Under the pieces are notes generated by a model that was given only the letters and a program-made list of their open reading frames with translations, did no database searches and had not been told where the DNA came from. From the NCBI RefSeq assembly GCF_907164915.1, contig NC_061869.1, forward strand, positions 14,324,625 through 14,388,624: a stretch of 64,000 nt of DNA, given 5' to 3'. Shown here one piece after another: positions 26,040 through 36,637 of the stretch. This stretch comes from Impatiens glandulifera. Taxonomy: Eukaryota > Streptophyta > Magnoliopsida > Ericales > Balsaminaceae. The position numbers and the translations under genes are program-made. The stretch's first letter is position 1. The number at the start of each line of letters is the position of its first letter.

Positions 26040-26420
26040 ACCACGTTACTCAATATGTTATCGAACCGGTAGATACTCGAGAATAATGATTAAACCGACT
26101 AACTCTATTGACTTTCTGGAATGAATCTCATACAACGTCATAATAATAACATTATGAATGATACAAATTAGACGACTACGATAATTGAATATTCAATGAA
26201 AAATTTCAACTAAATAGTCCACCAAAGATAATTGTGATGGTAACTCAAATATGTAGGTCTCTCATATCAGTCGCATCAATCCAAATTTTTTAGTAACTAT
26301 TCAAAAACTCGGGTTATCACGTAGTGAATCTCAGTAATACTAATACTCACAAAAGACTCTGAATACAAGTCACCCTTCGACAATGCAAAAGTAAGTAAGT
26401 TGTCGATTCAACAAATTTTC
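26040..26420 (-). mobile_element. LINE 3'-tail copy (minus strand)
   Basis: The reverse complement of this stretch aligns along its length to 20480-20890. Shared phrases include CAACTTACTTACTTTTGCAT, TATTACTGAGATTCA, TTGGATTGATGCGACTGAT (TTAGATTGATGCGATTGAT in the other copy) and ATTATTATGACG. It is a second copy of the LINE tail in inverted orientation, so the two copies bracket FBL3. Confidence 0.65.
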
Positions 26421-26424
26421 TCTC

Positions 26425-28360
26425 TCTTTTTTCTCCTTGCCCTACATTCATTTTCTAGCTAATTATGTTCATTTCCTCTCCCAAGATTTATGTCCCTATC
26501 ACTCATCTTTTTAATAATTTTATAAATAAACAGTGAATTATATTAAAAAATTTTAAGAAATTATGTGATAATGTCATGTTTTTACCGTAAAAAAATATTT
26601 TTGTTTTGATCACCTAAACCCTACATAGATCCGTCCCTAAATATAATCATGATTAAAGTAGTGTATTATTATTCTCAATTACATTACATTTTATTTATAA
26701 TTTTATATTTGAATTGTTCAATGACTTTAGATCTTGAAATTAAGTATAGTCACCATTATACTTCTTGACTTATTCTTATTTAAGTACATGTTGGGCATGT
26801 CTAAGAGTTTGTTTGATGTTGACTCATTTAAACTACTTTATTTGATTTAAATAAATATATATTATTTGATTAAAAGATAAGTTATTTAGATTTTTAATTT
26901 CTTAAATTATTATAATATTTTTTTAATGAAAATTTAAATTTTATAAATAAAAAAAATTATTTTAATATTTTTAACATGAATTACAAGATTGGATAATTAA
27001 AAATAATTAAGATGTGATATTTGAGTTTATTTGATGTTGGGATATTTAAGATTTTTATTGGATTAAAAAAGATATTATTAGATGAAAAATTATGTTATTA
27101 TATTTTTAATTTATTGAATTATTATAATATTTTTTATATTTAAATTGTAAATTCTATAAAAATAAAATAATTTTAATATTTTAATTAATAAATTTAGTTA
27201 TTAGATAATTAAAAAATAAAATTTTCATATATAAATTTTTGATTAAAAAACTTATTAACAAACTAAGCTCATATTTTTGGTCAATTACTAAATTTGCAAG
27301 CTGTTGTAAAACTTCTTTATGACTTAAAGCTATTTATTTATTTGTTAAGTAAGATACATCTTGGATTATATAATTGTGTAAGAGCTAATTTAATTTATTA
27401 TAATTTTAAATAAATCTTGCTTATGTTATAATAATTTGTATGAGAGAAAATATTATTAAAAAACTATTAAACATATATAAAAAATAAATGAATAAACTGT
27501 CAATAAACAAAATAAAACTAATCCTAAGATTGACTAATAATAATAAGATAAAAATGAAATTAGGGGATAGGGGTGAATTAGTCAAAATTAATATTAAGAT
27601 TTGTGAAAAGACAAAGGATATTTATGTCTTTTGATAGACCTGTACTGGAAAGGACAGAGGAGGGTAAGACTGAAGAAACCCGGAATGAATAAGGGTAAAA
27701 GTGTCCGAAGTTTACTGAGGAGTCTCTTTCATTTTATTTTTTATTTATTTATTTTTTTAAGAATTCAATTTTATTCGGTGAAGAAAACATATGAGGAAGG
27801 ACAATACGAATGCGGACAGTACGAAATAGAATCACCTCTTTCTCTTTTTCAGTTTCTACCCAAACGTCAACTACTTTTAATAAAACATTTATTAAAAATA
27901 AAAAATCAACTTTCATAAATAAATAAATAAAAACTTCTTATAAAAATATAACATATCTCTATTCTTTTTATATATATTTTTATGTACTTTATTACTATTT
28001 TGCCAAACTCAAAGTTGAACATTAATAATACAAATATTTTGGTCAACAATGCATAATAGATTAAGCTTATTTGATATTGGGTTTTGTGTAAAAATATCAA
28101 AAACATTAATATAAAACAAGACCTAAGAAAGAAATTAGGTTTAGTTTGATTTGGTAGTGGTGATTTTGTAATAAACGGTTAGATCAAATGTACATAATCG
28201 TTTATTGAATAAGAAATATAAATTAGAATGATTAAATGTGAGAAATAGATCACACGTTAACACAATTAGAATATACTCAATAATATTAATTGTATCTTAA
28301 CATTTAGCAAATAAGACGAATCAAATTAGTCCAATATTGTATTGTATCTTGATTTGCATA
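26425..28360. other. AT-rich intergenic DNA, no gene seen
   Basis: Very AT-rich. Two partly similar segments near 26810 and 27020 begin GTTTGATGTTG/ATTTGATGTTG and could be MITE remnants, but I cannot close their ends. A frame at 27631-27918 shows no family resemblance. Confidence 0.4.
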
Positions 28361-28367
28361 ATAATTA

Positions 28368-28661
28368 GGGTCTTGTTTGATGAAAGAGTTTTTAGGATAA
28401 AATCCAGTTTTTATCTCAAAACCTAAACATCTTATCAACCATAAAATTAAAAAATTTTATCATATAAATATCAAAATTATCCTCTAATTTTATAATTTCT
28501 CTCTAAATCATCATTCTCTCACCTACACCGTTTTCCCTAAAGTCAAAGAGTAAATTAGTCTTCTAATTTTAAAAACCCGTTTTTTTCTATTTTTTATTAA
28601 ACAAGAAATTTTAAGATAAAATTCAGTTAAAACTAAAAAACTCTTTCCTCAAAGAAGTCCC
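28368..28661. mobile_element. MITE-like element with terminal inverted repeats
   Basis: The left end reads GGGTCTTGTTTGATGAAAGA. The reverse complement of the right end reads GGGACTTCTTTGAGGAAAGA, and the match continues for about 10 further bases. The interior is AT-rich and non-coding, 294 bp in total. A GGGxCTxGTTTG start is common in PIF/Harbinger or hAT MITEs. A clear target duplication is not visible, so the class is open. Confidence 0.6.
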
Positions 28662-28888
28662 GGATGTAGTCATGAAGTTATGCTATAATTTTGTTAAAAT
28701 ATCCATCTAAAGTTTAAGATTCTCTATAATAGAAAAAGACTGGCATTGTGGTTGAGGAGATTTTGAAGACATTGGAGATTGCATGTGAGATGATTGAATT
28801 CATTATTCATAATGGGTGATAATTAATATTAACATAATCCATTTATTTGAATATTATTTTTTTAATTTAGGAAACGAGTCCAAACTAA

Positions 28889-29010
28889 CTCACCAAGGTA
28901 TTTCATTTATAAGAGTCGACTTAATAAACTAAAATGTCACGGGTTTGATTTTATCTAAAAACGTTTTGTCTTGAATCGGTGTAATATTAAAATTGAATTT
29001 AAGCGTTTGA
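28889..29010 (+). mobile_element. SINE-like unit (diverged copy)
   Basis: This shares ACCAAGGTA, ATAAGAGT-GACTTAA and AAATGTCACGG plus TTTGATTT with the better copy at 51.11-51.25 kb. The B-box-like GGGTTTGATTT is degenerate. It is probably an old tRNA-derived SINE copy. Confidence 0.45.
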
Positions 29011-31412
29011 ATATATTACCATATGTCAAAATTAATGAGTTTTTTTTTTGAATTGTGAGACAAAAAGTTGTTAAGAAAATTGAAGAATTGATTAAGAATT
29101 TAAAACAATAAACTAATTAGTGAAGTATTCTAGTCAACCATTTTGAATAAATCAATTTATAATTTAGTTCATATAGTAACAAAAATTGTAAATTGAGAAT
29201 GTTAATTACTAAATTTTATATGAATGACTTGAAGATATTAAATTATATATTTGATACTTATTAAGTAAAATAATAATTTAACAATAAAAATAAATTAATA
29301 TTTGTTCATAAAAAATAATAGTAATAAAATTTATACAAAGAAGGTAGTTAAATCAAATTACTTTAACATTTTATAAAAATAAGAATTAATTTGAAAAAAA
29401 TAATAATAATGAATAAAGTTGAAAGAAAAAAACAGGTCATGGGTGGTGCCGTACTTATTGGTTGGTCCAGGAAGTACCTTCCCATGATAAGAACGGCGCA
29501 TTTCTAGAGAGAGAAATTTTGGTTTTGACTGATTCAGGTTTTAATTGGGGAAGGTATTATTATTATTATTTTATTATTAAATAAGTGGGGAGGGAGATAA
29601 TAAGAGAGACAGGCTTTCTCTTACAAACATTTTTTAATAAAAAATAAATTGCTTGAAATATTTTAGAAATAGCTCATTTCTATATTTTTTCTATCTATAT
29701 ATAATCCGATCAGATTTTTCTCAAATTTTTTATGGGTAGTTTGTTATTATTACATGTTGATTATTCTAATAATCTTTTCTCGAGTATGTCTATCATCTTC
29801 TTAGCAAAAAATAGACGAAGTTACTAAATTTTTAGTTATTTCTCATTTATTCAATAATGAGTTATTTGAATTTATTTCCATTTATAGGACCTTTTATATC
29901 TATTATCCCTTGTTTCTTATAAGGTTTTTATATAGATGATCAATTATCACCTAACATAACATTTTTTACGTTGTTTACCGATCCATGAACAATGAAAATT
30001 TGCATTGCCGTCTAGAATATTTGGTCGAGATTATTCAAACACAGCTAAATTGATTTGTTCGGCTTGCTTTAGTTCCCTACTTATCTTTATGAAACTCAAA
30101 CGAGTTAAGTCACTCTAAAAAAACACAAGATTATTTGAATTATCTTTATTGTAATTTTATTATTTTTAAATTTAATATATTATTTAATGTCTAGATTATA
30201 ATTTAAGTATTATTTAAAAATTAATTTTGTGTAGATAAATATTGTTTTAAGAAAGAAAACAATACTCCGTGTTAATTACGTGTGAAAGGGTGAATGGTTT
30301 ATCTGGTGCAGTTCAAGTGGGACCCATCAGTCTTTTCGAATCCCAACTGTAGTAGGTTTATGACTATTTTATCCCTCAATCTTTATTATTATTGGCGAAT
30401 ATATGGGCTTATTTGGAAATTCAAGTGAAAATGAAGGTGAATCTAGTTAGGTATTATCCGGTGAAGAAAGTACAAGACCGTCATTTTGTACCACGCCAGA
30501 TTTTGTTATTTTTCCTTTTATTATTAATAAGATTATTATAAAAGTATATGCTAACATGCTAAAGATGAGTTATCAATGAGAATATTTAATATAAAAATAA
30601 TGAGTTATTCAAATAACTTAAACTATCAATTAAAAATAATTGGCACACTCATATCATTTTTTTTTCTTTTCTTTTAAAATACAAAAATTATCACGATCAA
30701 ACTTCACTAGCACGAGAACATGGATAATCGGTAACCAAACCATTTCAAAAAAGAATTATCTTGACGTAGATATGTCTCTGTCGTAGTTTAAACTAAATTT
30801 AATAAATTCTCTATCACTTTCATTTAAAATAAAAAATATATAATCACAAATAGAAAATATATATTTTTAATTAAGGTTTATAGAAACCAAAATATATATT
30901 TTTGAAGTCCTTACTTATAATAGACTAGTATTTATTATTCACCCTATTAATATCTCAAATTATACTTCATGTTTAGCATAGAATAGGAATATACTAGTAT
31001 TCACCTTATCAATATGTCAAATGAATGGGTGTGTTTTATTTTCACTAAAAAATATTTCAATTTAATATATATTGCCAACTAAAATTTTAAAATAATTTTG
31101 TTGTAGTTCTACAAGAGTATTTTAAGTAAAATAAAATAAAATAAAATAAAATGAATAACATTTTAATTAATAATTTGATTATTGAAAAGATATAAAAAAA
31201 TATGATTAATCCTGATGATTTATTGAAGCTAAACCAACTGATAAACAAGGGTTCATAGTAGCAATTGATTAGAGTTAAAAAGAAATTATTTTGGCTTAAA
31301 TAATACACTTTAATTTTCTTTAAACCAACAATATTTATTATTATTATTTAACAAGTTTCATTATGATAAATAAGTTTGAGAAAAAAAAATCCAAAAGATG
31401 CTAAAGGGCTCT

Positions 31413-31609
31413 TGTGAGATTTTGATAAAGTGAAAACAGACAGTTAGGTTACTGTTCTATTGCAATTGCAACTATTAATATATAGGCTAAGGGTATACAT
31501 AGTGGCTTTTTAAACTATATTTATACATAATGGGTTGTTAAACTAATTAATGGAATACATAATGGGCAGTTAACATAATGGGCTACACTATTAGTACATA
31601 ATATTTACA
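31413..31609 (-). repeat. 3' LTR of the older Copia
   Basis: 197 bp from TGTGAGATTTTGAT to ATATTTACA on the plus strand, bounded by a TG...CA pair. It matches the 126-bp partner at 40948-41073 apart from a missing central block in the partner. Confidence 0.7.
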
Positions 31610-31619
31610 TTATCCCTCA

Positions 31620-33181
31620 AATGGGGAGGTACAAGTTCTACCTTTCTATCTTGCCACACAAGTCTTCAAATGTCGGTAAGATTTTAGTGAGTATATCGAC
31701 AATTTAAAGTCTTAACAGAATATGAGAGATTTCAACAATCCAGTTATTGACTTTCTTGGATATAAAATGTCTGTCTATCTCAATATGTTTTGTTCTGTCA
31801 TGATGCACATAATTCTTAGCAATACTAATGTCTGCAAGATTATCACATAAAAGTTTGATTTTATCATTATTAATAAACTCGAATTCCATCAAAATTCTAA
31901 CAACTCATATTACTTCACATAATTCAAGAGTAAGGACTCGGAGTTCAGCTTCAGCACTACTTCTTGACATGGTTGATTATTTCTTACTTCTCCATGTCAC
32001 AAGATTATCCCACACATAAGTACAATAGGCTGAAGTAAATCATATGTCTGTGATACTCCAGCTCAATCTACATTTGTATAGACCGGTATATCTCGATTGT
32101 CGTTTTTTAGAAACATTAATCATTTCCCGGGAGTACTTTTTAAGTATTGTAAAATTCTATAAGCGACATCCATGTGAGTTTGAATAGGACTATTTATGAA
32201 CTGATTAACTACACTTACTGAGAAGCCAATATCTGGTCATGTATGAGATAAATATATGAGACGACACACTAGTCGTTGATATCTTCCTTTATCAACTAAG
32301 ATGTCATTTCTAGAACTTATCTTGTGTATAGGGATCATCAATAGGGGTGTCAATTGGTTTACAACCTAACATCCCTGTTTCTTTCAATAAATCTAAAAAG
32401 TATTTACGTTGAGACATGAAAATACATTTAGACGAACAAACAATTACCATTCCAAGGAATAACTTGGGATGTCCAAGATCTTTAGTATCAAACTCTTTGA
32501 CCAAAGTGTTTTTTAATTTAAGTAATTCCTTCTCGTCATCACCTATGAGAATGATGTCATCAACATACACAATATAAATAGATTTTTTATTTTCACAAGA
32601 AGTCTTAATAAACAGTTTGTGATCTGCTTGATTTTGAGTGTAGCTAGAGCTAATAACTGATTTCGTAAACTTGTCAAACAAAGCTCGTGAAGATTCTTTG
32701 AGCCCATGCAATGACTTGTGAAGTTTGCAAACTTTTACTTCTTTGTGAGTCTGATTCTTAGCCTGGAAGAATTTCCATATAGACTTATTTTCTAAATCTC
32801 CATTTAGGAATGCATTTTTCACATCGAGTTGGTATAATGACCAATCTTTACTCGCATCTAAAGATAATAGTATTCTGATGGTATTAGTTTGGAAACTGGA
32901 GCAAAAGTTTCTTGGTAATCAATATCATATGACTGTGAATAACCTTTTGCTACTAAGCGAGCTTTAAATCTTTCAACAGACCCATCATAATTGTGTTTCA
33001 CTTTGAAAATCCATTTACACCCAATAACTTTCTTATTGTTAGGTAGATCATAGACGATTCCTGTACAATTTTTCCGAAGAGCTTGTAATTCTTCAAAAAT
33101 CGCTTCTTTCCAACGAGAATGTTGTAAAGCTTCATCAACATCCTTGGAAACTTGTATGTTATCATGAACTACAAGACATGC
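31620..33181 (-). pseudogene. Older Copia pol, C-terminal half (RT and RNase H)
   Basis: On the minus strand the RT is recognisable from the insertion border: EALQHSRWKEAIFEE, GCKWIFKVKH and QETFAPVSKL. A frame at 32822-32310 then holds LHKSLHGLKESSRALFDKF and the catalytic YVDDIILIGDD. RNase H follows near 31890-31700 ([20 protein letters not shown]), where the family has a D(N)xSAI...HxRTKHI pattern. Stops and frameshifts break it. It continues across the younger insertion into 38502-40930. Confidence 0.85.
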
Positions 33182-33242
33182 TGTTAGAAAATAAACCGTT
33201 AAGTCATATCAAGTATATTAATTGGTTTAAATATAACAAGAA

Positions 33243-33314
33243 GGTGTTGTAGCGTAGTGGTAAACACCCATGCTTGTCACACATGTGACCAGGGATCAAA
33301 TCTCATCGACAGCA
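33243..33314 (+). other. tRNA-Asp(GTC)-derived module inside the 5' LTR
   Basis: 72 nt follow the tRNA-Asp layout: GTTGTAGCGTAGTGGTAAAC as D arm with A-box, CTTGTCAC as anticodon loop with GTC, then GTGACC and a decayed B-box GGGATCAAATCTC. The acceptor arms no longer pair well, so it is not a functional tRNA. It may be the head of a SINE or a captured tRNA. The same sequence lies at 36699-36770 in the other LTR. Confidence 0.7.
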
Positions 33315-33582
33315 AATAATATTTAATGTTTTGTTATTTCAGGGAAGCTGAGCAAAATCCGAAATTTACCTACAGGCAAGATCGGTTCGACAATGTATAC
33401 CGGCTCAGTCAACCGGAGTTCGGTCAACCGGTTCGGTCAAGAAGTTAGAAATCCGGACAGGTTCAAGTTCAGGACCGATTGAGTTGTAAACCGAAAGAAC
33501 GGTCAAGAAATCTAACCGATTGAATATCAAACCGGCCAGAAGAAGCTATGAAAAACCTAAAGTCATCCGGAACCGGCTAAAG

Positions 33583-33999
33583 AAACCTAACCGGTCAAGC
33601 TACCAAACCGATCAAGAGTATTCGGTACGTGACCGCACAGAGAAAGGATCGGCCAAAGCTCAAAACCGGAATCATCAGGAACAAGGAACCGGACCGGATG
33701 AACAAGAGAACCGACTGAAGAAAACCTAACCGGTCAAGCTACCAAACCGATCAAGAGTATTCGGTACGTGACCGCACAGAGAAAGGATCGGCCAAAGCTC
33801 AAAACCGGAATCATCAGGAACAAGGAACCGGACCGGATGAACAAGAGAACCGACTGAAGAAAATCTAACCGGTCAAGCTATCAAACCGATCAAGAATATT
33901 CGGAATGTGACCGCACAGAGGAAGGATCGGCCAAAGCTCAAAACCGGAACCATCATACAGCCGATCAATCCATAAGGCAAGCATAACCGGAAGAAATTC
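33583..33999 (+). repeat. 139-bp tandem repeat inside the 5' LTR
   Basis: Three units begin near 33583, 33722 and 33861, exactly 139 bp apart. Each starts CTAACCGGTCAAGCTA and contains GTGACCGCACAGAG and GGATCGGCCAAAGCTC. The first two are almost identical. The third is diverged and fades after about 100 bp. The 3' LTR has the same array (near 37039, 37178 and 37317). Confidence 0.9.
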
Positions 34000-34401
34000 G
34001 GTTACTTCACTATCAAAGACATTCGGCCAAGTCAAGAGGCCGACTAGTACAAGAAGACACTTTGGGTATCTGTTGAGAATGATACCAAAGGAACAGACTG
34101 AATACTTCCATATCCATGCAAGTCTGAGGAAAGCCTGTAGGCTGCAGAAGACAGTACTACCGTATCCTTCTACTTCGGGATAAGCCAGAAAGGAAATCTT
34201 CAAAGTACAGACAACTGTCCAAGCAGACAGTGCCTATATCAAGTAAAAGACAAACCCAGCAGGTTTGCCTTACAGACCGGCAGGTCTGAAACAGGATACC
34301 AGGTCTGAGACGACCGGCAGGTCTGAGACACTGAATCACTGCATCTCTGATCAGCCAATCAGATTCAAGGCTTTGAAATATGACCGTTGGCATATTTCAC
34401 C

Positions 34402-34408
34402 TATAAAA
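34402..34408 (+). promoter_or_regulatory. LTR TATA box
   Basis: TATAAAA in the context CACCTATAAAAGGAGG is the likely core promoter of the young element, placing the start of R about 30 bp downstream. The 3' LTR copy is at 37857-37863 and could drive transcription outward into 38.5 kb. Confidence 0.7.
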
Positions 34409-35043
34409 GGAGGCAGTTGCAGAAGAGTAAATGCGTGACATTAAGAAACATTAAGTGAGACAAGTGAAGCGTTGAAAGCATTTACTACAAGTGATAACAG
34501 TGTGGTATTCTAAGAAAGCCTAAGTGCTAAATTCTAAGTGTGTGTTACAATTTCGGTGTGAATTGTAAGAGTGTTATCGAGCAGGAAATAAGTCTCGATC
34601 GGATTGTATTTGTATTCCTTAGTGAATATCCTTCTCGCGGCTTCGAGAGGAAGGGGTGACGTAGGAGTTTTATCTCCGAACATCCATAAAATCTGTTGTG
34701 TCATTTACTTTCTGTTGGCTTCATTACATAACCGACTAATTTATCCATACCGCTCCAAACCGACTCCATACTAATCATACCGAATATCCAGATAACCGAA
34801 ACCGACCCACCATTCTTCAAATCTCCTTCTTCCGAAACCGATTCCGCCTATCATACACTTGTACCGCTTCAACTTGAAAGCAAACCTCTTCCGCGCTTGA
34901 ACCTAGTTCAAGGGTTTGTGACAGGTTGTGTAGTATTGAAACCCCGGTGTTAATCTCTAACCGGATTAACCACCACCCTACGAGTGAGAACCGCTAACCG
35001 GTCTAACCCCCGGTCCACCAGCGGCGACCTAGATCCTAACAAT

Positions 35044-35055
35044 TGGTATCAGAGC
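35044..35055 (+). other. Primer-binding site (initiator tRNA-Met)
   Basis: TGGTATCAGAGC lies two bases after the 5' LTR end. It is complementary to the 3' end of plant initiator tRNA-Met and is the standard Copia primer site. It is unmutated. Confidence 0.95.
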
Positions 35056-35080
35056 AGTTAGTTTCAATACTCAAGCAAAC

Positions 35081-36271
35081 ATGTATCAGGATAGGCCTCC
35101 AATGCTAGAAGGTGATGACTTTGCCAACTGGAAGGCACGGATGTATCTACATCTAATCACCTTGGATGATGAAATGGAGTCCATTCTAACCGAAGGACCG
35201 ATATTCATTGATAAAGATAGAAAAGAATGGACGGCTGAAGATAGGAGAAGGAACAATCTGGACAACCATGCAAGAAACCGGATCTCCAACAGCGTAGACA
35301 GAAACACATATTGCAAGATTAGATATTGCAAAACCGCGAAGGAGACATGGAACACAGTTATCCAGATCTTCGAGGGAAATGAAAGAACCAAGGAAAACAA
35401 GTGGGAATGCAGAAAACCGAGGAGAGATGACCGGAAACCGGACAATCAAAATAACCGAAATAACTATCAACAAACCGGTGAAGGAAGTGAGGTACCGAAA
35501 ACACTAATAGCCGACGATGGTGGAAGTTTGTGGGCTCGTAGTGACAGCGATGATGAGCTCACGTGCCTCATGGCAAATGAGGAACAGGTATTTGATTCCC
35601 CCTATGATGAATTTACTAAAGATGAGTTATATGAAGCATTGAATGACATGGTCGAAGAATATAAGAACCTACTGGCCATGCTACCTAAGCACCTTAACAT
35701 TAGAACCGATCCCATAATACCCACTCCGACAGAACCAGAGGTACTTATCATAACCGAACCGGAAGCCATACAACCTGATGATACTCCTACTCTAGAAACC
35801 GAGTTAGATCCCAAGACCGAACAATCTAGTGAACCTACTAGGGAACTGACCAAGGAAGAAGAAGAGACCGCATACTATAGGGAAGAGAAGCTAAAATACG
35901 ATTATGTTGGTCCAACCGACTCATGGCTTGACCCTGAGAAAAGAAAAGCCGAAATCCTCAGATATAAGAAAAACTTCCCTGAACCGCGTAGGTCAAACCA
36001 CAGATCACCGAATCAAAGACCACCATTTAGGACATTTGAAGGAAAACCGAAATACACGAGACCGAGCGCCAAAAGGACAATTAAAACCATAGCAAAGAAA
36101 GCTATCCGATTTATTAAAGTTTGGATACCCAAGGGACTAATCAACCGCGGACCCAAAGAAAAATGGGAACCAGATTTTCTATTGTCTATGAATGTAGGTA
36201 AATCAAGACAAAGGCTTGGAAAAGACAACATTGCATTCGGACAGCCGGCTGCTGACAGACACATCACATGA
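35081..36271 (+). CDS. Gag-like protein of the young Copia, internally deleted
   Basis: 396 residues, uninterrupted. The N-terminus (PPMLEGDDFANWKARMYLHL) matches the start of plant Copia gag (DUF4219/UBN2 family), and ETWNTVIQIFEGNERTKENK matches the next conserved block. The frame then jumps to a charged region (about residues 108-140), skipping most of UBN2. No CCHC zinc knuckle is seen. The acidic segment LWARSDSDDELTCLMANEEQ resembles the linker after the knuckle in complete elements. The C-terminal half is low-complexity, rich in Pro, Thr, Glu and Lys. It probably cannot package RNA alone, or does so by basic residues. The next frame overlaps its stop (ATGA). Confidence 0.8.
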   Translation: MYQDRPPMLEGDDFANWKARMYLHLITLDDEMESILTEGPIFIDKDRKEWTAEDRRRNNLDNHARNRISNSVDRNTYCKIRYCKTAKETWNTVIQIFEGNERTKENKWECRKPRRDDRKPDNQNNRNNYQQTGEGSEVPKTLIADDGGSLWARSDSDDELTCLMANEEQVFDSPYDEFTKDELYEALNDMVEEYKNLLAMLPKHLNIRTDPIIPTPTEPEVLIITEPEAIQPDDTPTLETELDPKTEQSSEPTRELTKEEEETAYYREEKLKYDYVGPTDSWLDPEKRKAEILRYKKNFPEPRRSNHRSPNQRPPFRTFEGKPKYTRPSAKRTIKTIAKKAIRFIKVWIPKGLINRGPKEKWEPDFLLSMNVGKSRQRLGKDNIAFGQPAADRHIT

Positions 36272-36366
36272 AGGGACACAAGCATGAAGTGGCTAACATC
36301 CTCACAAAGCCACTTCTCGAGTCTAAGTTTTCTTCCCTTAGAAATATTTTAGAATTATTAGATTAA
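36268..36366 (+). pseudogene. Remnant of the pol C-terminus
   Basis: A 32-residue frame, offset by one from gag, reads HEVANILTKPLLESKFSSLR. This corresponds to the very end of Copia RNase H (A-D-I-x-T-K-P-L...F...LR). It shows that the element arose by deleting the pol interior while keeping the 3' end next to the polypurine tract. Confidence 0.8.
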
Positions 36367-36443
36367 ACCGGCCAAACAAACATAAGATTTTTAAACCGGC
36401 CTACTTCTTACTTCTTGCATGGTTTTGAATATTTATTCTAAAT

Positions 36444-36637
36444 AATCAAAAAGGGAGAAATTGTTAGATAAAAGATAAAGACTCTTCCAAAACCTTTCTC
36501 AAAATTTTCTCCCAAAATTTTTCGAAAAATTCTCTAAGTCTTTTTCAAAAAACCGGACAAACAAAAACAACCGGCCTACGGTTGCAAACTTACATGATTT
36601 TGATAATTTTAAATAAAATAATCAAAAAGGGAGAAAT
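36444..36637 (+). repeat. Duplicated polypurine tract region
   Basis: AATCAAAAAGGGAGAAAT followed by TGTTAGA occurs twice, with TGTTAGA at 36462 and again at 36638, the true LTR start. The spacing is 176 bp. The DNA ahead of each also corresponds (ACCGGCCAAACAAA and ACCGGACAAACAAA, then ACCGGCCTAC). It is a diverged tandem copy of the 3' end that includes the plus-strand primer site. Confidence 0.8.

Larger units (their letters stand above)
33182..35041 (+). repeat. 5' LTR of the young Copia
   Basis: 1860 bp, unusually long for a Copia element and rich in ACCGG/ACCGA phrases. It contains a tRNA-Asp-like module near its start, a 139-bp tandem repeat, a TATA box at 34402 and a transcribed R-U5 part ending at CCTAACA. 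Visible differences from the 3' LTR are near 33332, 33407 and 33966. Confidence 0.93.

Noticed and set aside
27631..27918. 95-codon plus-strand frame
   Set aside because: AT-rich DNA with biased composition, no promoter or family match, and no splice support.
28060..28130. Foldback phrases resembling another MITE end
   Set aside because: Only one short inverted match is seen, and neither an opposite end nor a target duplication could be found.
33520..33729. 69-codon frame found identically in both LTRs (also 36976-37185)
   Set aside because: It lies inside the 139-bp LTR repeats, has low-complexity basic composition and no family resemblance. It is a by-product of the repeat.
33865..34393. 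Minus-strand frames of 78-112 codons within the LTR
   Set aside because: They appear in both LTRs because the LTRs are identical, and they have no homology or start context. They are antisense to the LTR transcript.
35086..36285. Minus-strand frames opposite the gag-like ORF
   Set aside because: They are shadows of the gag ORF caused by its codon bias. The plus-strand frame has clear Copia gag similarity.
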